Positions 1 through 11,814 of a DNA stretch of 64,000 nt are shown one piece after another. Position 1 is the first letter of the stretch, and each line of letters begins with the position of its first letter. A program made the translations under genes and the position numbers. The notes beneath the pieces were generated by a model. The model ran no database searches. It worked only from the letters and a program-made list of their open reading frames with translations, and had not been told where the DNA came from. Origin of the DNA: Euonymus europaeus (Eukaryota; Streptophyta; Magnoliopsida; Celastrales; Celastraceae); assembly GCA_963580455.1 (NCBI GenBank), contig OY756961.1, forward strand, positions 8,041,001 through 8,105,000, written 5' to 3'.

Positions 1-220
1 ACAGATGTCGACACTTGCAAGTTGCAAGGATATTAATGTTACCCATTCTTGCAAAGAGTGATATTCCCTTTGCTTATGTATAGGTAAATTTATTGATTGC
101 ATTAGTCTACTTAAAGGCCACACAAGTTGGTTGGCTTTTTAAACTCTAAGAGTATTACTGAGCATAAACAGATGACACTTGTGAGGATATTAATGTTACC
201 CATTCCTTTTTTGAGGAAAT
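1..220 (+). repeat. Two-copy direct repeat in Helitron tail
   Basis: Bases 1-50 and about 168-215 share the block GGATATTAATGTTACCCATT and the preceding ACAGATG...ACACTTG. The copies are about 170 bp apart. They look like a local duplication in the Helitron body. Confidence 0.6.
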
Positions 221-351
221 ACATTGACTTCTAATACTGATGCATTGTCTACAAATGATTATTTGTTGCTTTCATTAGAGTTAGGCTATGAGATCATTGA
301 TTTTGGCTTCAAATACCCGTATCCCGCTGCAACGCACGGGTAAGACGCTAG
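1..351 (+). mobile_element. Helitron 3' end (truncated by window start)
   Basis: The sequence ends with a GC-rich hairpin (CCCGcTGC, loop AAC, GCACGGG, one unpaired C; 323-340), then seven bases, then CTAG (348-351) followed by T. This is the Helitron 3' signature: a hairpin shortly before a CTRR end, inserted 5' of a T. The terminus closely matches the one at 21117-21144. The 5' end and any coding part lie outside the window. No RepHel protein is visible. Orientation follows from the hairpin and CTAG order. Confidence 0.7.
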
Positions 352-478
352 TTATATAGTATTCTAGGAGAACTAATTCAGGGAGTTGAAACGTGACAGT
401 AAAGTAAAAGGTAGTGTCATTTAATAAAAGTCGTTTCATTAAATGAGAGAATGAAAACGTCCGTCTTACAATATTAAA

Positions 479-583
479 AAAAATTTATGATGCTCAAGGA
501 AATGCTGAAGGGTCAGAAACTCAGCACGAAGCCCATGGCACGCATCGGCAATTACATCATCATGATTGATAATTGACTTAGTC
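479..583 (-). pseudogene. Coding-like remnant, downstream half (split by the Mutator-like element)
   Basis: Read on the minus strand, this stretch is open for about 35 codons. When the Mutator-like insertion and one 9-bp duplication are ignored, it continues in frame with the sequence right of 4589. The product is not recognised. The joined stretch ends in a run of T just left of 490. It may be the end of a transposon-encoded or host gene, and no family assignment is possible by eye. Confidence 0.35.
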
Positions 584-592
584 AGAGAACTG
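584..592. repeat. Left target-site duplication of the MULE (AGAGAACTG)
   Basis: The same nine bases recur at 4581-4589, directly outside the other TIR. One terminal G could belong either to the duplication or to the TIR. Confidence 0.85.
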
Positions 593-770
593 GGGGTAAT
601 TAAACTTTTGATCATTAAAATATTTGGCATTTTCTAATTCGATGACTGAAAGATGAATTGTTCCATATGAATTATCGAAAGTTTTTTTTTTGTTCCAATT
701 TGCCAACTTGGGTAGATTTCCAAAATTTGGGATAGTCAACTTGCACAGTTGGCACGTTGACTGTTAACTC
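593..770 (+). repeat. MULE left terminal inverted repeat
   Basis: This 178-bp repeat matches the reverse complement of 4404-4580. Long shared blocks include GTTCCATATGAATTATCGAA and GTTGACTGTTAACTC. Mismatches and a short indel between the two ends suggest the element is not recent. Confidence 0.88.
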
Positions 771-1152
771 AATTGTTTCTACAGAAAATGTGGCCTGACA
801 CATTTCTGACATGGCAAGGACTAATTGTTTTAAAAAAAGTTACAGATGTCATCTAAGCATGTAAGCCACGTGTAGTAGTCGTTATCCAAATCATAGTTCA
901 AAAATATGATTTGTCCCAAAACAGTTACTGATACGCTAATATATGTTTCATAATGGTCATTACTAGCATCAAAAATTTAAATCATTATCGGAACATAGTC
1001 CCAAATATGTCCATTAACATGCCCATACTATGACCATCGCAGTCCAAAATATAACAAGAGTTCAAAGCATTATAGCAGCAAAATAGATCCAAACACTCCA
1101 AACTAGATATAAAACAGTCCAAAATATATCCATAGCAGTTTACACCACTTCT

Positions 1153-3754
1153 TTAACTCATGCCTTTTTTCCCCTTGTTGACAGATTGTTGTGTTGCAGT
1201 GAGCATGGTAGTGTACCTGTAACTGGACGATGCACCTTGAATGGTTGGAAGCATGTCTGCCACCCTCAAGTAGTTGCCTTCCCCCTTTATGAATGGTTGA
1301 AAAGTGAACTCCAATGGTACCTCAGGTGCATTTGGAAGTGAAGGGCCACTTGTTCTACCTTGATTCACATTTTTTTCTCCTCACTAGCAACTTGCCTATA
1401 CCAAGTCTACCCATTCTCCCACCTTTCCCAGTAACTCCTTCAGATTGTCTCCCACACCACCAACTCCATGTCTTCCAGCATGCACTTCAATAGTCCTTCT
1501 TCTACCCCCTCGATTACCACGTCTACCTCTCATGCCAACTCTACCAGCACCTCTACCAGCAAATGAAGTCTCTCCATACTCAATGTTTGTTGGAGTTTGA
1601 AAAATAAATAGTACACAAATGTAATAGCTATATAATAATTTTAACAATGTATATTAAAATTTGCATATGTACGTGAGTCTTCAAAGGATTTTGACACCCT
1701 CTTTTGTTGTGTCCTTCGTTGGCACAATTTGTGCACTTGACTATGGGGTACCTTCTCCTAAGTCTGCTTCTGGAGGCTGGCTCATCATGCTCCCTTCTCC
1801 TCTTTTTTGTTGGTCTGCCAACAACTACATTCAAAGGTGGTGGAATAATGAGATCAGCATCTGTAGGTAACCAAAGGTTTTCACCATTGGTAGGTTGAAT
1901 GGAAGGCTCATACACCCTTAGGTATGTCTCCCTTGTGAGTAGTGCACATAATCTACTAGATCTTTGTGCAACCATCCAATGGATGTAACTACATGGGTGC
2001 ATGGTATCTCAGTGAGATCCCATGCCCTGCAGGTGCAGGTTGCCTCATCCACATTCACTACGTACTGATGTGGTCTCTTTGTTACCTGCAATTTTAGAGT
2101 CTCTAGTAAGTGCCTGCTGATTGAATTTACCAGCAATTTTGGAATTAAAACTCTCTGACATGTTGTTCAAAAATGATTCGTTCTTTGAGAATGTAGTGAA
2201 AGTTTCCCTAGTCCACAAACATGGTTGGATGTCATGCAAATACTTCCACGCAGCTTCATCCAACTCCTTAACTTTTTGCATCAGTGACTCAAAATCTTGA
2301 AGTGTTGTTGCTTTAGCACAGTCATATACCAATTTCATGTATTGTGCTCCACGCCATCTTTCACTAAAATTTGCATAAATATAAAGCATTGTCTTCAATT
2401 GTTGATACCAAACCTTTTTGCCTATCAAATATGAAGCACTATCTTCTGCATTGAAACCCACCAATGTCATGTAACAACTTCCTAAAAAACTAATCCCAAG
2501 AGTCACCATTTTCTCTCTCGACAATAGCCCATGCAATAGGGAATACACCATTGCAGCCATCTTGTCCAACAGCAGTTAGTAACTGTCTACCATATGCTAT
2601 CTTCAAGAAATACCCATCAAGACCAATCAGTGGTCTACAACTAGCAAGAAAACCATCTCTCAAATGACCAAAACACATGTATGCCCTCTTGAAAACTGTA
2701 GGATCTTCGGGCCTATCTCTGTCCACCATTATATTGCATGTGATGCCTTGTTTGTTCTAATCACCTCAGCCATGTAACTTCTCAGCTTTCCATATTGCTT
2801 CTTATGGTTACCATCAATGATCTCCAAGGCCTTCGTCTTTGCTCGGTAGGTATGTGTCCTAGAGATATGCACAGAGAAGGTCTCCCTCACATAGTCAACC
2901 AACACACGACAATTGACTTTAGGATCACCTCTTATCTTGTCAATCTTTTTCAAAGAAAGCCATGCACTGCTAGCTTGCTTGTTAGGTAATCGTCGGTTAC
3001 ACATATGTGTCCTCGCGTAGATTTTAATCTGGAATGTTTTCTCCCTATTGATTTTGGAGCACCATATGTTCCATGGACACCCTATATCACATTTGGCTTG
3101 ACATCTTAACTTTTCATTTACAACAAATTGAATCTGGAAACCTTCTTGAACAACATAACTTCTAATAGCCATCTTGAAGTCTTGCAGACTGTTGAACTCC
3201 ATACCAAGTTTGAATACAAACTCCTCAACAGAAACCTTAGGATCATATCTTGGATTACCAATTGACTGCTTCCTCACTTCCTCATCACTATCTTCTTCGA
3301 CCAACAACAGGTCTTCATTATCTGAATTGTACGATAATTTGAAATTTGTATCATCTGAATCTTCTTAATCAAATTCATACTCATCTTTATCATTGCCATC
3401 TCCATCTCCATCTCCATAATCTTCATCACTACTATCTTCTTTAGTCCTAACATTCTCTTCACCCAAACCACCTTCAGTCTCAGCATTCTCTTCACCCTCA
3501 ACATTCTCTTCGATGTTTGCCATGTATGCATCTAAGAGATCATCTTCCTCATCATCAAGTAATGAACCAATTTGATTGATCACCTTACTGATAGGTTCGC
3601 TAACAACCTCATATGCAATTGGCTGAGTAACTTGATATGGCACTTTAGCCTCCTCATCGCTGGCAACGTCGATAACAGAATTGACAAGAGGTTTCCTTTT
3701 CTTGGTTTCGCTATAGTCTACCCTCCTCCTAGACATCCTAGGTGTAGGTCTCAT
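1153..3754 (-). pseudogene. MuDR-type MULE transposase, degenerate
   Basis: The protein would catalyse cut-and-paste transposition in the nucleus. Reading down from 3754: an acidic Asp/Glu-rich N-terminal part, interrupted by an in-frame TAA at 3365-3367; the plant MuDR N-terminal DNA-binding region (3307-2732, FKMAIRSYVVQEGFQIQFV); after a frameshift near 2735, the MULE catalytic start (2729-2493: IGLDGYFLKIAYGRQLLTAV); then frameshifts and a small deletion through 2045; a SWIM zinc finger (CTCRAWDLTEIPCTHVV, about 2000-2050); a C-terminal part with YEPSIQPTNGENLWLPTDAD and a CCHC-like knuckle (CTNCANEGHNKRGC, near 1680-1760); and a Gly/Arg-rich tail (1647-1396). At least one nonsense codon and several frameshifts make it non-functional. 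The family call is firm; exon limits of the tail are not. Confidence 0.88.
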
Positions 3755-4403
3755 TCATGAAAATGGTATAATGGAAAGAAAATATATGAATTTCATAAAT
3801 ATACACCCAAAACTGAAAACCACCAAAACCAATTGCACAATAGAACCCTAACCCACAATCTGACTTGTTATCAAAAATTTCATAACACACATCACATAAC
3901 ATGTATTGCAGAATAGGAGAAGCACAAGCAGTTCCAACCGTATTCAAAGTCATCAAACCCTAACTCGAACCTAATGCACTTAGAAAATCAAACAAAACTT
4001 ATTTAGAATAGACCTAAGTTGTAAACCCATTCCAAAATCAATGATCTACATCCAATACTAACCCCATGCAAGACACCTGAGTAGCAACCCACATATATCA
4101 TGTTCGTACCTTTGAATGAAGTCTCAAAAAACAAGTGAAGTTAGTAGCCTGGCATGAGGTTTCGAAAAGACCAGATGATCGACTTAAAACTTCATAGGAG
4201 AACGCCACAACAATGATGATCACAACGGGATCAAGATAGCTTCTCTCCATTTAGAGAAACTCGAAGAAAAAGGTGAAGGAGTTTTTGCTAGGGAATCGCA
4301 AGATATTTTGTCGGGTTTGTATAATACTGCGCAAATAATTGCCACGTTTCCAACTGTCCATTTTTATAAACGGAGTGATTCCATATAAACATAATAGACG
4401 GCA

Positions 4404-4580
4404 GAGTTAACAGTCAACGTGACAACTATGTAGGTTGACTGCCCTAATTGTTTGGAAATCTGTCCGAGTTGGCAAACTGAAACAAAATATTCTTTCGATA
4501 ATTCATATGGAACATTTTATCTTTCAGTTACCAAATTGAAAAGTCCCAAATCTTTCAGTGGTCAAATTGTACTTACCCCT
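4404..4580 (-). repeat. MULE right terminal inverted repeat
   Basis: Reverse-complement partner of 593-770, starting GAGTTAACAGTCAACGTGAC and ending TTACCCCT next to the duplicated AGAGAACTG. Confidence 0.88.
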
Positions 4581-4589
4581 AGAGAACTG
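4581..4589. repeat. Right target-site duplication of the MULE (AGAGAACTG)
   Basis: Direct repeat of 584-592, defining the right insertion boundary. Confidence 0.85.
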
Positions 4590-5060
4590 ATTCTGATCAA
4601 AGCCTTAAATTCCCTAGTCAACCCAAAGCTACATCTAGTTTGGTTGCAAGGTTTTCTCTAAGTCTTCCTTCTCTTGTAGGATACCTTCGATTTTATGTTG
4701 GAGATTGTGTTGTTAAGCCCTCAAAAACTCCAAAGTTGATTTTTTCATGACAAGCAAATCCAACAAGTTTTGAATAGCTTTATGCCGAGAACTAGTCACA
4801 CTAGATGATTGCGACCTTTGAGCATCAGTCGCCCTCACAGATTCACCCTGGCAATATCATTCAATAAAAGTCTGAATCTCTTGCACGCCACAACAGTAGA
4901 AGGCATGGAAGACTCGATCAAGCTTAGCCGCATGTAGTTTTCTAACTGGGCATCTTTAGTAAGCATCATATCAAGGAATGCAACATATATATCTGCAATG
5001 TTACAAGACTTTTCACATTAATGCCTTCAATAGTTTGAGTTTACCAACATGGCTAAGGTG
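4590..5060 (-). pseudogene. Coding-like remnant, upstream half (split by the Mutator-like element)
   Basis: The minus strand has long coding-like stretches in changing frames, for example FLDMMLTKDAQLENYMRL near 4930-5000, and a charged coiled-coil-like part (KIEGILQEKEDLEKTL) near 4660-4700. The last frame runs into 583-479 across the MULE duplication. The family is not recognised. The long helical tail is reminiscent of plant mobile domain proteins, but that is a guess. Several stops show it is dead or mis-framed. Confidence 0.35.
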
Positions 5061-5163
5061 GGCCAACTTACTAAAGGGTTTTCATTCAACACCAATGCCA
5101 TCTACAATGTTAGGAATATGAAAATAAATTAAAGGAATTTAATTAAGCCATATTGGGGTGGTA

Positions 5164-7246
5164 TGTAATATCCCGAACCCAAATTAAAAAAAATTTAAAA
5201 AAATTATATAATAAATTTTCAAATTTTATATTTTTAATAAATACTACATATTATTAGAAAAATATAGGGGCAAGAATCACCGAAATCGGAGTTGAATTGG
5301 ATTTGTTACGAATTATTGAAGTTTAAGTAATTAAGATTAAAACGACGGGCAAAATGGTAATTTTATGAAAAATCTGGGATAACCCAGATTTTTCTGGTTT
5401 CTGGCAGAGTTGCCCGAGAGAGAGAGAGAGGGGGGAAGAGAGAGAGAGAGAGAGAGAGGGGGGAAGATTGTTCGTTTGTGGTCCGATCGGAGCAAGTAAG
5501 GTGTCAAATCGAAGCTCGTGGAGAGAGTAGCAAAACCCAAGTGGAATCACAGCCATCGGACCACCGTATGCGGCGGAATCATGCAGAGAAGTTTCGGGTT
5601 TTCAAAATTTCAAAGCTCGATCCCGGTTGATTCTGTAGGAATTTTGGAACGAGACAGGTACCATTAGATTTCTGTTGTTGTGGGCTTCATTTTGATGTAG
5701 GAGTGAACGAAAAATTCGCCGGAAAAATGGATTCCGGTGACGATCCGGCCGAGTTGACTCAGCTCCGGCGAGTTGACTCGGGTTTGACCCGTTTTGATTG
5801 GGTTGACCCGGTTTGACCGTGGACTATTTGACCCGAGTTGACTTTCACCGTTGACTTTTAGGTTGACTTTTGGTTGATTTTTTCGTATTTTGACTGTCGC
5901 GTATACGTATCCGTATTTCGATGCAGGAGGTTGATTTGAGGATTTCGGATTGGGATTTCGGACGTACTACGGATTAGCGTAGTCGACATTTCAGGTAGGG
6001 ATTCTGCCCTAGTTCTTATTTGGGGTTCCCGGAGGTTGGGAATTTCTCTGTTTATACTCTTATCTGATTTATTTCCGCAATTGCAATATGTTATGATTAT
6101 ATGTGGTTGGTTTGGAGGTATATGTACGACTGGCAGTATTTTTGGGTCTCCTGCAGGGCCCACTTACCCTCCTGTGGGGCCCACTTCCATTGGTGGGGTC
6201 CACCTTCTGATGTTTGGTTTTTTTCTCGAGAGTCCGGATAGGACTTCATTATGATGATCTTTTATGATTTGTGAGATTATGGAGGGATGATTTGTAGAGC
6301 GTGGGACCCACGTCGGGCGACCCAGCTTACTGGATGATTTATCGATGGTTTCGATCGGGTACGTACCTGGAGGCCGGATTGAGGTGAGGTACATCCTAGG
6401 AGACGCTCTTCGATGTAGGCGATGCTATCGAGTACCTGACGTAGGCTCGATCCTCATCCAATCTGGGGAGTACCTGGACTGGGAGACACCTTGCGGGGAT
6501 TAGGGTGGGTCCAGGGGAGGATTTTCTGTTGTTATGTGGATATGAGTTGATACGGATTTGGTTGATATGGATTGAGTTGGATTATGATTGAGTACTGATT
6601 TGAGAGTTGTACTTGAGGATGGTAGTGGTGGAGCCTACTCGGTATCTCCCCTACGGATTGACTGATTGTGATGAGTTGTGATGTGTATCACTTATGGTTT
6701 CTCTGTATGTATTCTATATCTTACAGGCTTTGTTACTTTATCTCTGATTTACTGGACTTCGGTGATACTGGTGTGTATCACTATTTGAGTTTCTGTTCAT
6801 CTCACTTACCTATTGAGCTTTTACTTTCCGTTTATTCTGATGATTGATATTCCACTATATCCCTACTGAGCTTTGTAGCTCACCCCTTTCATTCACATGT
6901 TTTCAGGTGAGATAGCCGGAGTGGATGATCAGCGCAGGGATGCGTGAGGCGTGATGTAGCTGGTGTGGGAATGTTGTGTCTGTCTTCAGTATCTGTTTTT
7001 CGTATTTATGATATTTGGATTTTTCCGCTGTAGACTCTGGATTGCAGATTACATTATGTTTGGAGTATTTGGGATTGTGGTTGAGATTTATATATATATA
7101 TATATATATATATGTGAGATTACTTATGTAGTGTTTGGGTAGCTTGGAGTGTAAATCCGGTACGGGGAACGGAGGAGTTCCTTGCCGGTCACGTCTCTGG
7201 GATTCATGGTTGCTCATATGCAACTATCTGGGAGAGGGGCGTGACA
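5164..7246 (+). repeat. Tekay element 5' LTR
   Basis: A 2083-bp LTR runs from TGTAATATCCCGAACCC to GGGGCGTGACA. It contains a GA microsatellite (about 5416-5465), a cluster of nine TTGAC motifs (5753-5875) and a TA run (about 7090-7113). Compared with the 3' LTR it lacks a block of about 47 bp near 6028 and shorter pieces in the TTGAC cluster, so it is about 97 bp shorter. Confidence 0.95.
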
Positions 7247-7249
7247 GTT

Positions 7250-7264
7250 TGGTATCAGAGGTGG
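7250..7264 (+). promoter_or_regulatory. Primer binding site of the Tekay element
   Basis: TGGTATCAGAGGTGG starts three bases after the 5' LTR. It matches the usual plant initiator-Met tRNA site (TGGTATCAGAGC) over its first eleven bases. Confidence 0.88.
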
Positions 7265-7426
7265 TCAGTTAGTTTTTGGAGTGGTTATTCGGTTTCTTTT
7301 ATTTTTCCCCCAGCTACACATTACGCGCTTCCCGGCTGATCTGGTGAGTTATTCTTTCTTTTACGTTTGGAGTAGTTGATTTATATAGTTATACGTTTAC
7401 GTTTCGGATATGGTAGACACACGTAG

Positions 7427-10400
7427 ATGGTGACACTCACAATACCTGATCAGAGGAGAGCTTTGTTGGCTTCAGCATTTTTAGAGGATGATGCTTATGT
7501 CTGGTGGGAGAGTATGACTATTGGTAGGGAGAGTATGGAGATGCCATGGACGGAGTTTGAGACTCTGTTTCTTGCACAGTATGTTTCTCAGGCCATTCGC
7601 GTTGCGAAGGCCAAGGAGTTTCTGGAGCTGATTCAGAGTAGAGCTATGACGGTGTCACAGTATCAGGCACGGTTTGAGGAGCTTGGTCGATATGGAGAGG
7701 AGTATATTGCCACTGAGGAGAAGAAGATACTGAGATTTCAGCGCGGGCTGAAACCCCGCATTTCAGAGCGTTTAGCAGGGATGATGGTTCGTACTTACCG
7801 GGAGTCCATTGACAGGGCACTTGATGTAGATAGGAGCATGGTTGATTCACAGGATTATTGGGAGCTTCATAAGAGGAAGTACGGCGATACTTCTTCTGCC
7901 TTAGGGAGCAGTAGTAGACAGAGGACTGAGGGTCAGAGACAGAGACCCAGACAGGATCAGGGGCAGAAATTCCAGGACAGGAGGCAGGACCGTCCGAGTC
8001 AGCAGCAGAGTTCTCAGAGACAGGGACAGCAGGGTCCGCAGCAGCGACAGCAGGGTCCACGACGGGGACAGGGGTCCATATCTGGATTGTATTGTTATGC
8101 ATGTGGTCATACTGGGCACATGGTATCGGACTGTCCCAGGGCGGATAGCCCATTGTGTTTCTCTTGTGGACTACCAGGACATGTTCAGAGGTATTGCCCG
8201 AGGAGTCGTACAGCACCATCAGGCAGAGGACAGGGAGCACCAGCACCTAGAGCTCCAGCAGGCAGAGGGGCCAGACCTCCAGCACCACCAGTGAGACAGC
8301 AGCAGCAGCAGCAGAGGCAGGGCCAGAGAGCTGGAGTTTATGCGGTTGCACCTGAGCCAGCACCAGAGCGTCATTTCATTGGAGGTAGAGTTTTACTTTT
8401 TAGTTCTTGGGCTCGTGTTCTATTTGATACCGGTGCCACGCATTCGTTTATTTCTACCTCTTTTGTTGAGGCATTGGGGTTAGAGATCTCGGATTTGGAT
8501 AGGAGATTGGTAGTGGATTCTCCGTTGGGGTCAGGTACCGTGGTGAGGAGCATTTGTAGGGGTTGTATCTTTCGATTTGCTGATCACGAGTTTCGAGCGG
8601 ACTTATATGTTATGGAGTTCACTGATTACGATGTGATACTTGGATTGGACTGGTTGACGGACTATGATGCTGTGATAGATTGTACAGAGCGTAGGGTCAC
8701 GCTGACATCACCATCTGGGCGAGTTAGTTTTTGTGGGTCGCGGGTTGTTACATGTTCACACTTTCTTGACAACCCACGATATACTGACTGTCTAGTGGCG
8801 AGCTTGACTTCTACATCGGAGATTGAGGCTAGTACGACTGTGCCAGTGGTAGAGGAGTATTTGGATGTATTTCCTGATGAGTTACCAGGATTATCACCAC
8901 AGCGGGAGATTGATTTTGTGATTGAGTTATATCCGGGTACAGACCCGATTTCTATTCCACCGTATAGGATGGCTCCAGCAGAGTTGAGGGAGTTGGATAG
9001 GCAGTTGCGGGAGTTGCAGGGTCTAGGATTTATCAGACCCAGTACTTCACCATGGGGTGCTCCAGTCCTCTTCGTGAAGAAGAAGGACGGATCGATGAGG
9101 ATGTGTGTGGACTACAGGAAGTTGAATAGGGGGACTGTGAAGAATAAGTACCCGTTACCGAGGATAAATGATTTGTTTGATCAATTGAGGGGTAGTCACT
9201 ATTACTCCAAGATTGATCTCAGGTCAGGTTATCACCAGTTGAGGATTCGGGAGGAGGACATATCGAAGACGGCATTTCGTACTCGATATGGTCATTATGA
9301 GTTTCTGGTCATGCCGTTTGGGCTGACCAATGCCCCAGCAGCTTTTATGGATTTGATGCATAGAGTGTTCAGACAGTATCTTGACCAGTTTGTGATAGTC
9401 TTCATCGATGATATATTGGTGTATTCGGCCACAGAGGAGGAGCATAGGGGGCATTTGGAGATTGTTCTGCAGACACTCAGAGAGCATCAGTTGTATGCCA
9501 AGCTGAGTAAGTGCGAGTTTTGGGCGACTCAGGTGAGATTCTTGGGCCATGTGATATCCAGAGATGGAGTGGCAGTGGATTCTGCCAAAGTGGAGGCTGT
9601 GTTGGATTGGAGGACTCCGAGGACAGTGGGAGAGATTCGTAGTTTCCTGGGATTAGCAGGTTATTACAGGAGGTTTATAGAGGGATTTTCACGGATTGCT
9701 TCACCGATGACTGAGTTGACGCGGAAGGGTGTTCCTTTCGTGTGGACTGATAGATGTGAGCAGGCTTTTCGGGAGCTGAAGACCCGACTCACATCACCTC
9801 CAGTCCTGACCATTCCAGATAGTGGTACTGGTTATCATGTATATTGTGATGCTTCAGGGATTGGTTTAGGTTGTGTGCTTATGCAGCAGGATAGGGTGGT
9901 GGAGTATGCTTCACGACTGTTGAAGCCACATGAGAGGAATTATCCTGTACATGATTTGGAGTTGGCTGCTATAGTGTTCGCACTTAAGCAGTGGAGACAT
10001 TACCTTTATGGGGAGCAGTTTGACGTGTTTTCAGATCACAGGAGTTTACGACACTTATTTACACAGAAGGATCTCAATCAGAGGCAGCGGAGATGGATGG
10101 AGTACCTTGGAGATTATGATTTCTCATTGTAGTATCATCCAGGCAAGGCCAATGTGGTGGCTGACGCCTTGAGTAGGAAGTTGGCAGTGGCACGACTGTC
10201 ACTGCGGGAGTTTGAGTTGGTGGACATCATTGGGCAGTACCGATTAGATGTTAGTGACAGGGGTGATAGATGTTCCCTGAGCAGTTTGGTGAGTCGTCCA
10301 GCACTAGTACAGAAGGTGTTGGATGCACAGCTTGGTGATGCGATTTTTGATGATATTGAGGATATGGATGGTTGGATTCGAGGTGTTGATGGAGGAGTTC

Positions 10401-11716
10401 GTTTTAGAGGTCGATTGGTGGTTCCAGAAGATGTTGAGTTGAGAGATGAGATACTTAGAGAGGCACACTATTCTCAGTTCGCGATACATCCTGGTGCTAC
10501 TAAGATGTATCGAGATTTACGGAGACAATATTGGTGGAGCGGACTGAAGAGATATGTGGCCCAGACTGTGTTGAGATGTCTTACCTGTCAGCAGGTGAAG
10601 GCAGAGCATAGGAGACCTCTTGGATTGTTGCAGCCGCTTCCATTGCCTGAGTGGAAGTGGGAGCATGTGTGTATGGATTTTGTGATGGGTTTACCGAGGA
10701 CTGTGAGGAGACATGATACTGTGTGGGTTGTTGTTGATAGATTGACGAAGACTGCTCACTTTTTACCGATTCAGCAGGCTGACTCGGTGGAGACACTTAC
10801 TAGACTTTACATTCGAGAGGTTGTACGGCTACATGGGGTACCCGTGTCCATTGTATCCAACAGGGATCCTCGTTTCACTTCTCGCTTTTGGAGCAGTTTT
10901 CAAGACACTCTGGGGACAATGTTGAGTTTTAGTACAGCGTTTCACCCACAGACTGACGGTCAGAGTGAGAGGACTATACAGATTTTGGAGGACATGCTTC
11001 GGTCATGTGTTATGGATTTCAGGGGTGATTGGGAGACGCATATTCCACTGGTAGAGTTTGTGTATAACAACTCTTATCAGAGTAGTATTCAGATGGCACC
11101 ATTTGAGGCACTTTATGGTAGACCATGTAGGTCACCACTTTGTTGGTCGGAGGTTGGAGACAGACCCATGTCGGGACCAGATTTGATTCAGCAGACCACT
11201 GAGGCTGTGGCAGTTATCAGACAGCGACTTCTGACGGCTCAGTCACGTCAGAAGAGTTATGCAGATCGTAGGCGGAGACCTTTAGAGTTTCAGGTGGGTG
11301 ATCACGTATTCCTCAAGGTTAGTCCGAAGCGAGGGATACAGCGTTTTGGTAGATCTGGGAAGTTGACTCCTAGGTTTATTGGACCATTTGATATCTTGGA
11401 GAGAGTAGGGAGTTTGGCTTATAGGTTGGCATTGCCACCATAGTTGTCAGGAGTTCATGGTGTGTTTCATGTTTCTATGTTACGGAGGTATCATCGGGAT
11501 CCCTCCCATATTATTGATTGGTCGACTCTGGAGATTGGAGAGGATGCTACCTATGAGGTACGTCCGGTTCAGATTTTGGATAGTCAGATACGGAGATTGC
11601 GTTCGAAGACCATACCCTTGGTTAAGGTGTTATGGCAGCATTATGGAGTGCAGGAGGCTACTTGGGAGCTGGAGTCGGATATGCGGGAGCGCTATCCGGA
11701 CTTGTTTACGACATAG
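7427..11716 (+). pseudogene. Tekay-type Gag-Pol polyprotein, two stop codons
   Basis: One frame runs 7427-11716, broken by TAG at 10130-10132 and 11441-11443. Order: C-terminal part of the Gag domain (residues ~1-130); Gln/Arg-rich linker; two CCHC knuckles ([14 protein letters not shown] and [14 protein letters not shown], residues ~220-260); aspartic protease with DTGATHS (~333); reverse transcriptase (~507-690) with FIDDIL; RNase H from ~803 (CDASGIGLG); after the first TAG, integrase with zinc-binding H2C2, then the core; after the second TAG, a chromodomain tail (residues from ~11520). The DDE core shows SNRDPRF where the family has SDRDPRF, so the second catalytic Asp is Asn. Gag starts abruptly: an ATG at 7410 opens only seven codons, and the usual N-terminal part is missing. 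Both stops could be single-base changes of Gln and Glu codons. Confidence 0.93.
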
Positions 11717-11802
11717 GTATTCTTTCGATTTATACTAATTATTTTACCATTGATTACTTAATAATTACCCTTTATATAATTTCGAGGACGAAATTGTTTT
11801 CT

Positions 11803-11814
11803 AAGGGGGGAGGA
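11803..11814 (+). promoter_or_regulatory. Polypurine tract of the Tekay element
   Basis: AAGGGGGGAGGA lies directly before the 3' LTR, where plus-strand DNA synthesis would be primed. Confidence 0.88.

Larger units (their letters stand above)
593..4580 (-). mobile_element. Mutator-like element (MULE) with long TIRs
   Basis: A 3988-bp element is bounded by inverted repeats at 593-770 and 4404-4580 and flanked by the 9-bp direct repeat AGAGAACTG (584-592 and 4581-4589). Target duplications of about 9 bp and TIRs over 100 bp are hallmarks of plant Mutator elements. The minus strand carries a MuDR-type transposase pseudogene (1153-3754). Bases 771-1152 and 3755-4403 contain no recognisable gene and probably hold the untranslated and promoter parts. 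Confidence 0.9.

Noticed and set aside
7250..7264. tRNA genes at primer binding sites
   Set aside because: These short tRNA-complementary stretches next to LTRs are primer sites. No cloverleaf-sized sequence surrounds them.
7644..8246. 200-codon minus-strand open frame inside the Tekay gag-pol
   Set aside because: It is a shadow of the CAG-rich gag linker in the opposite strand. Domain evidence is all on the plus strand.
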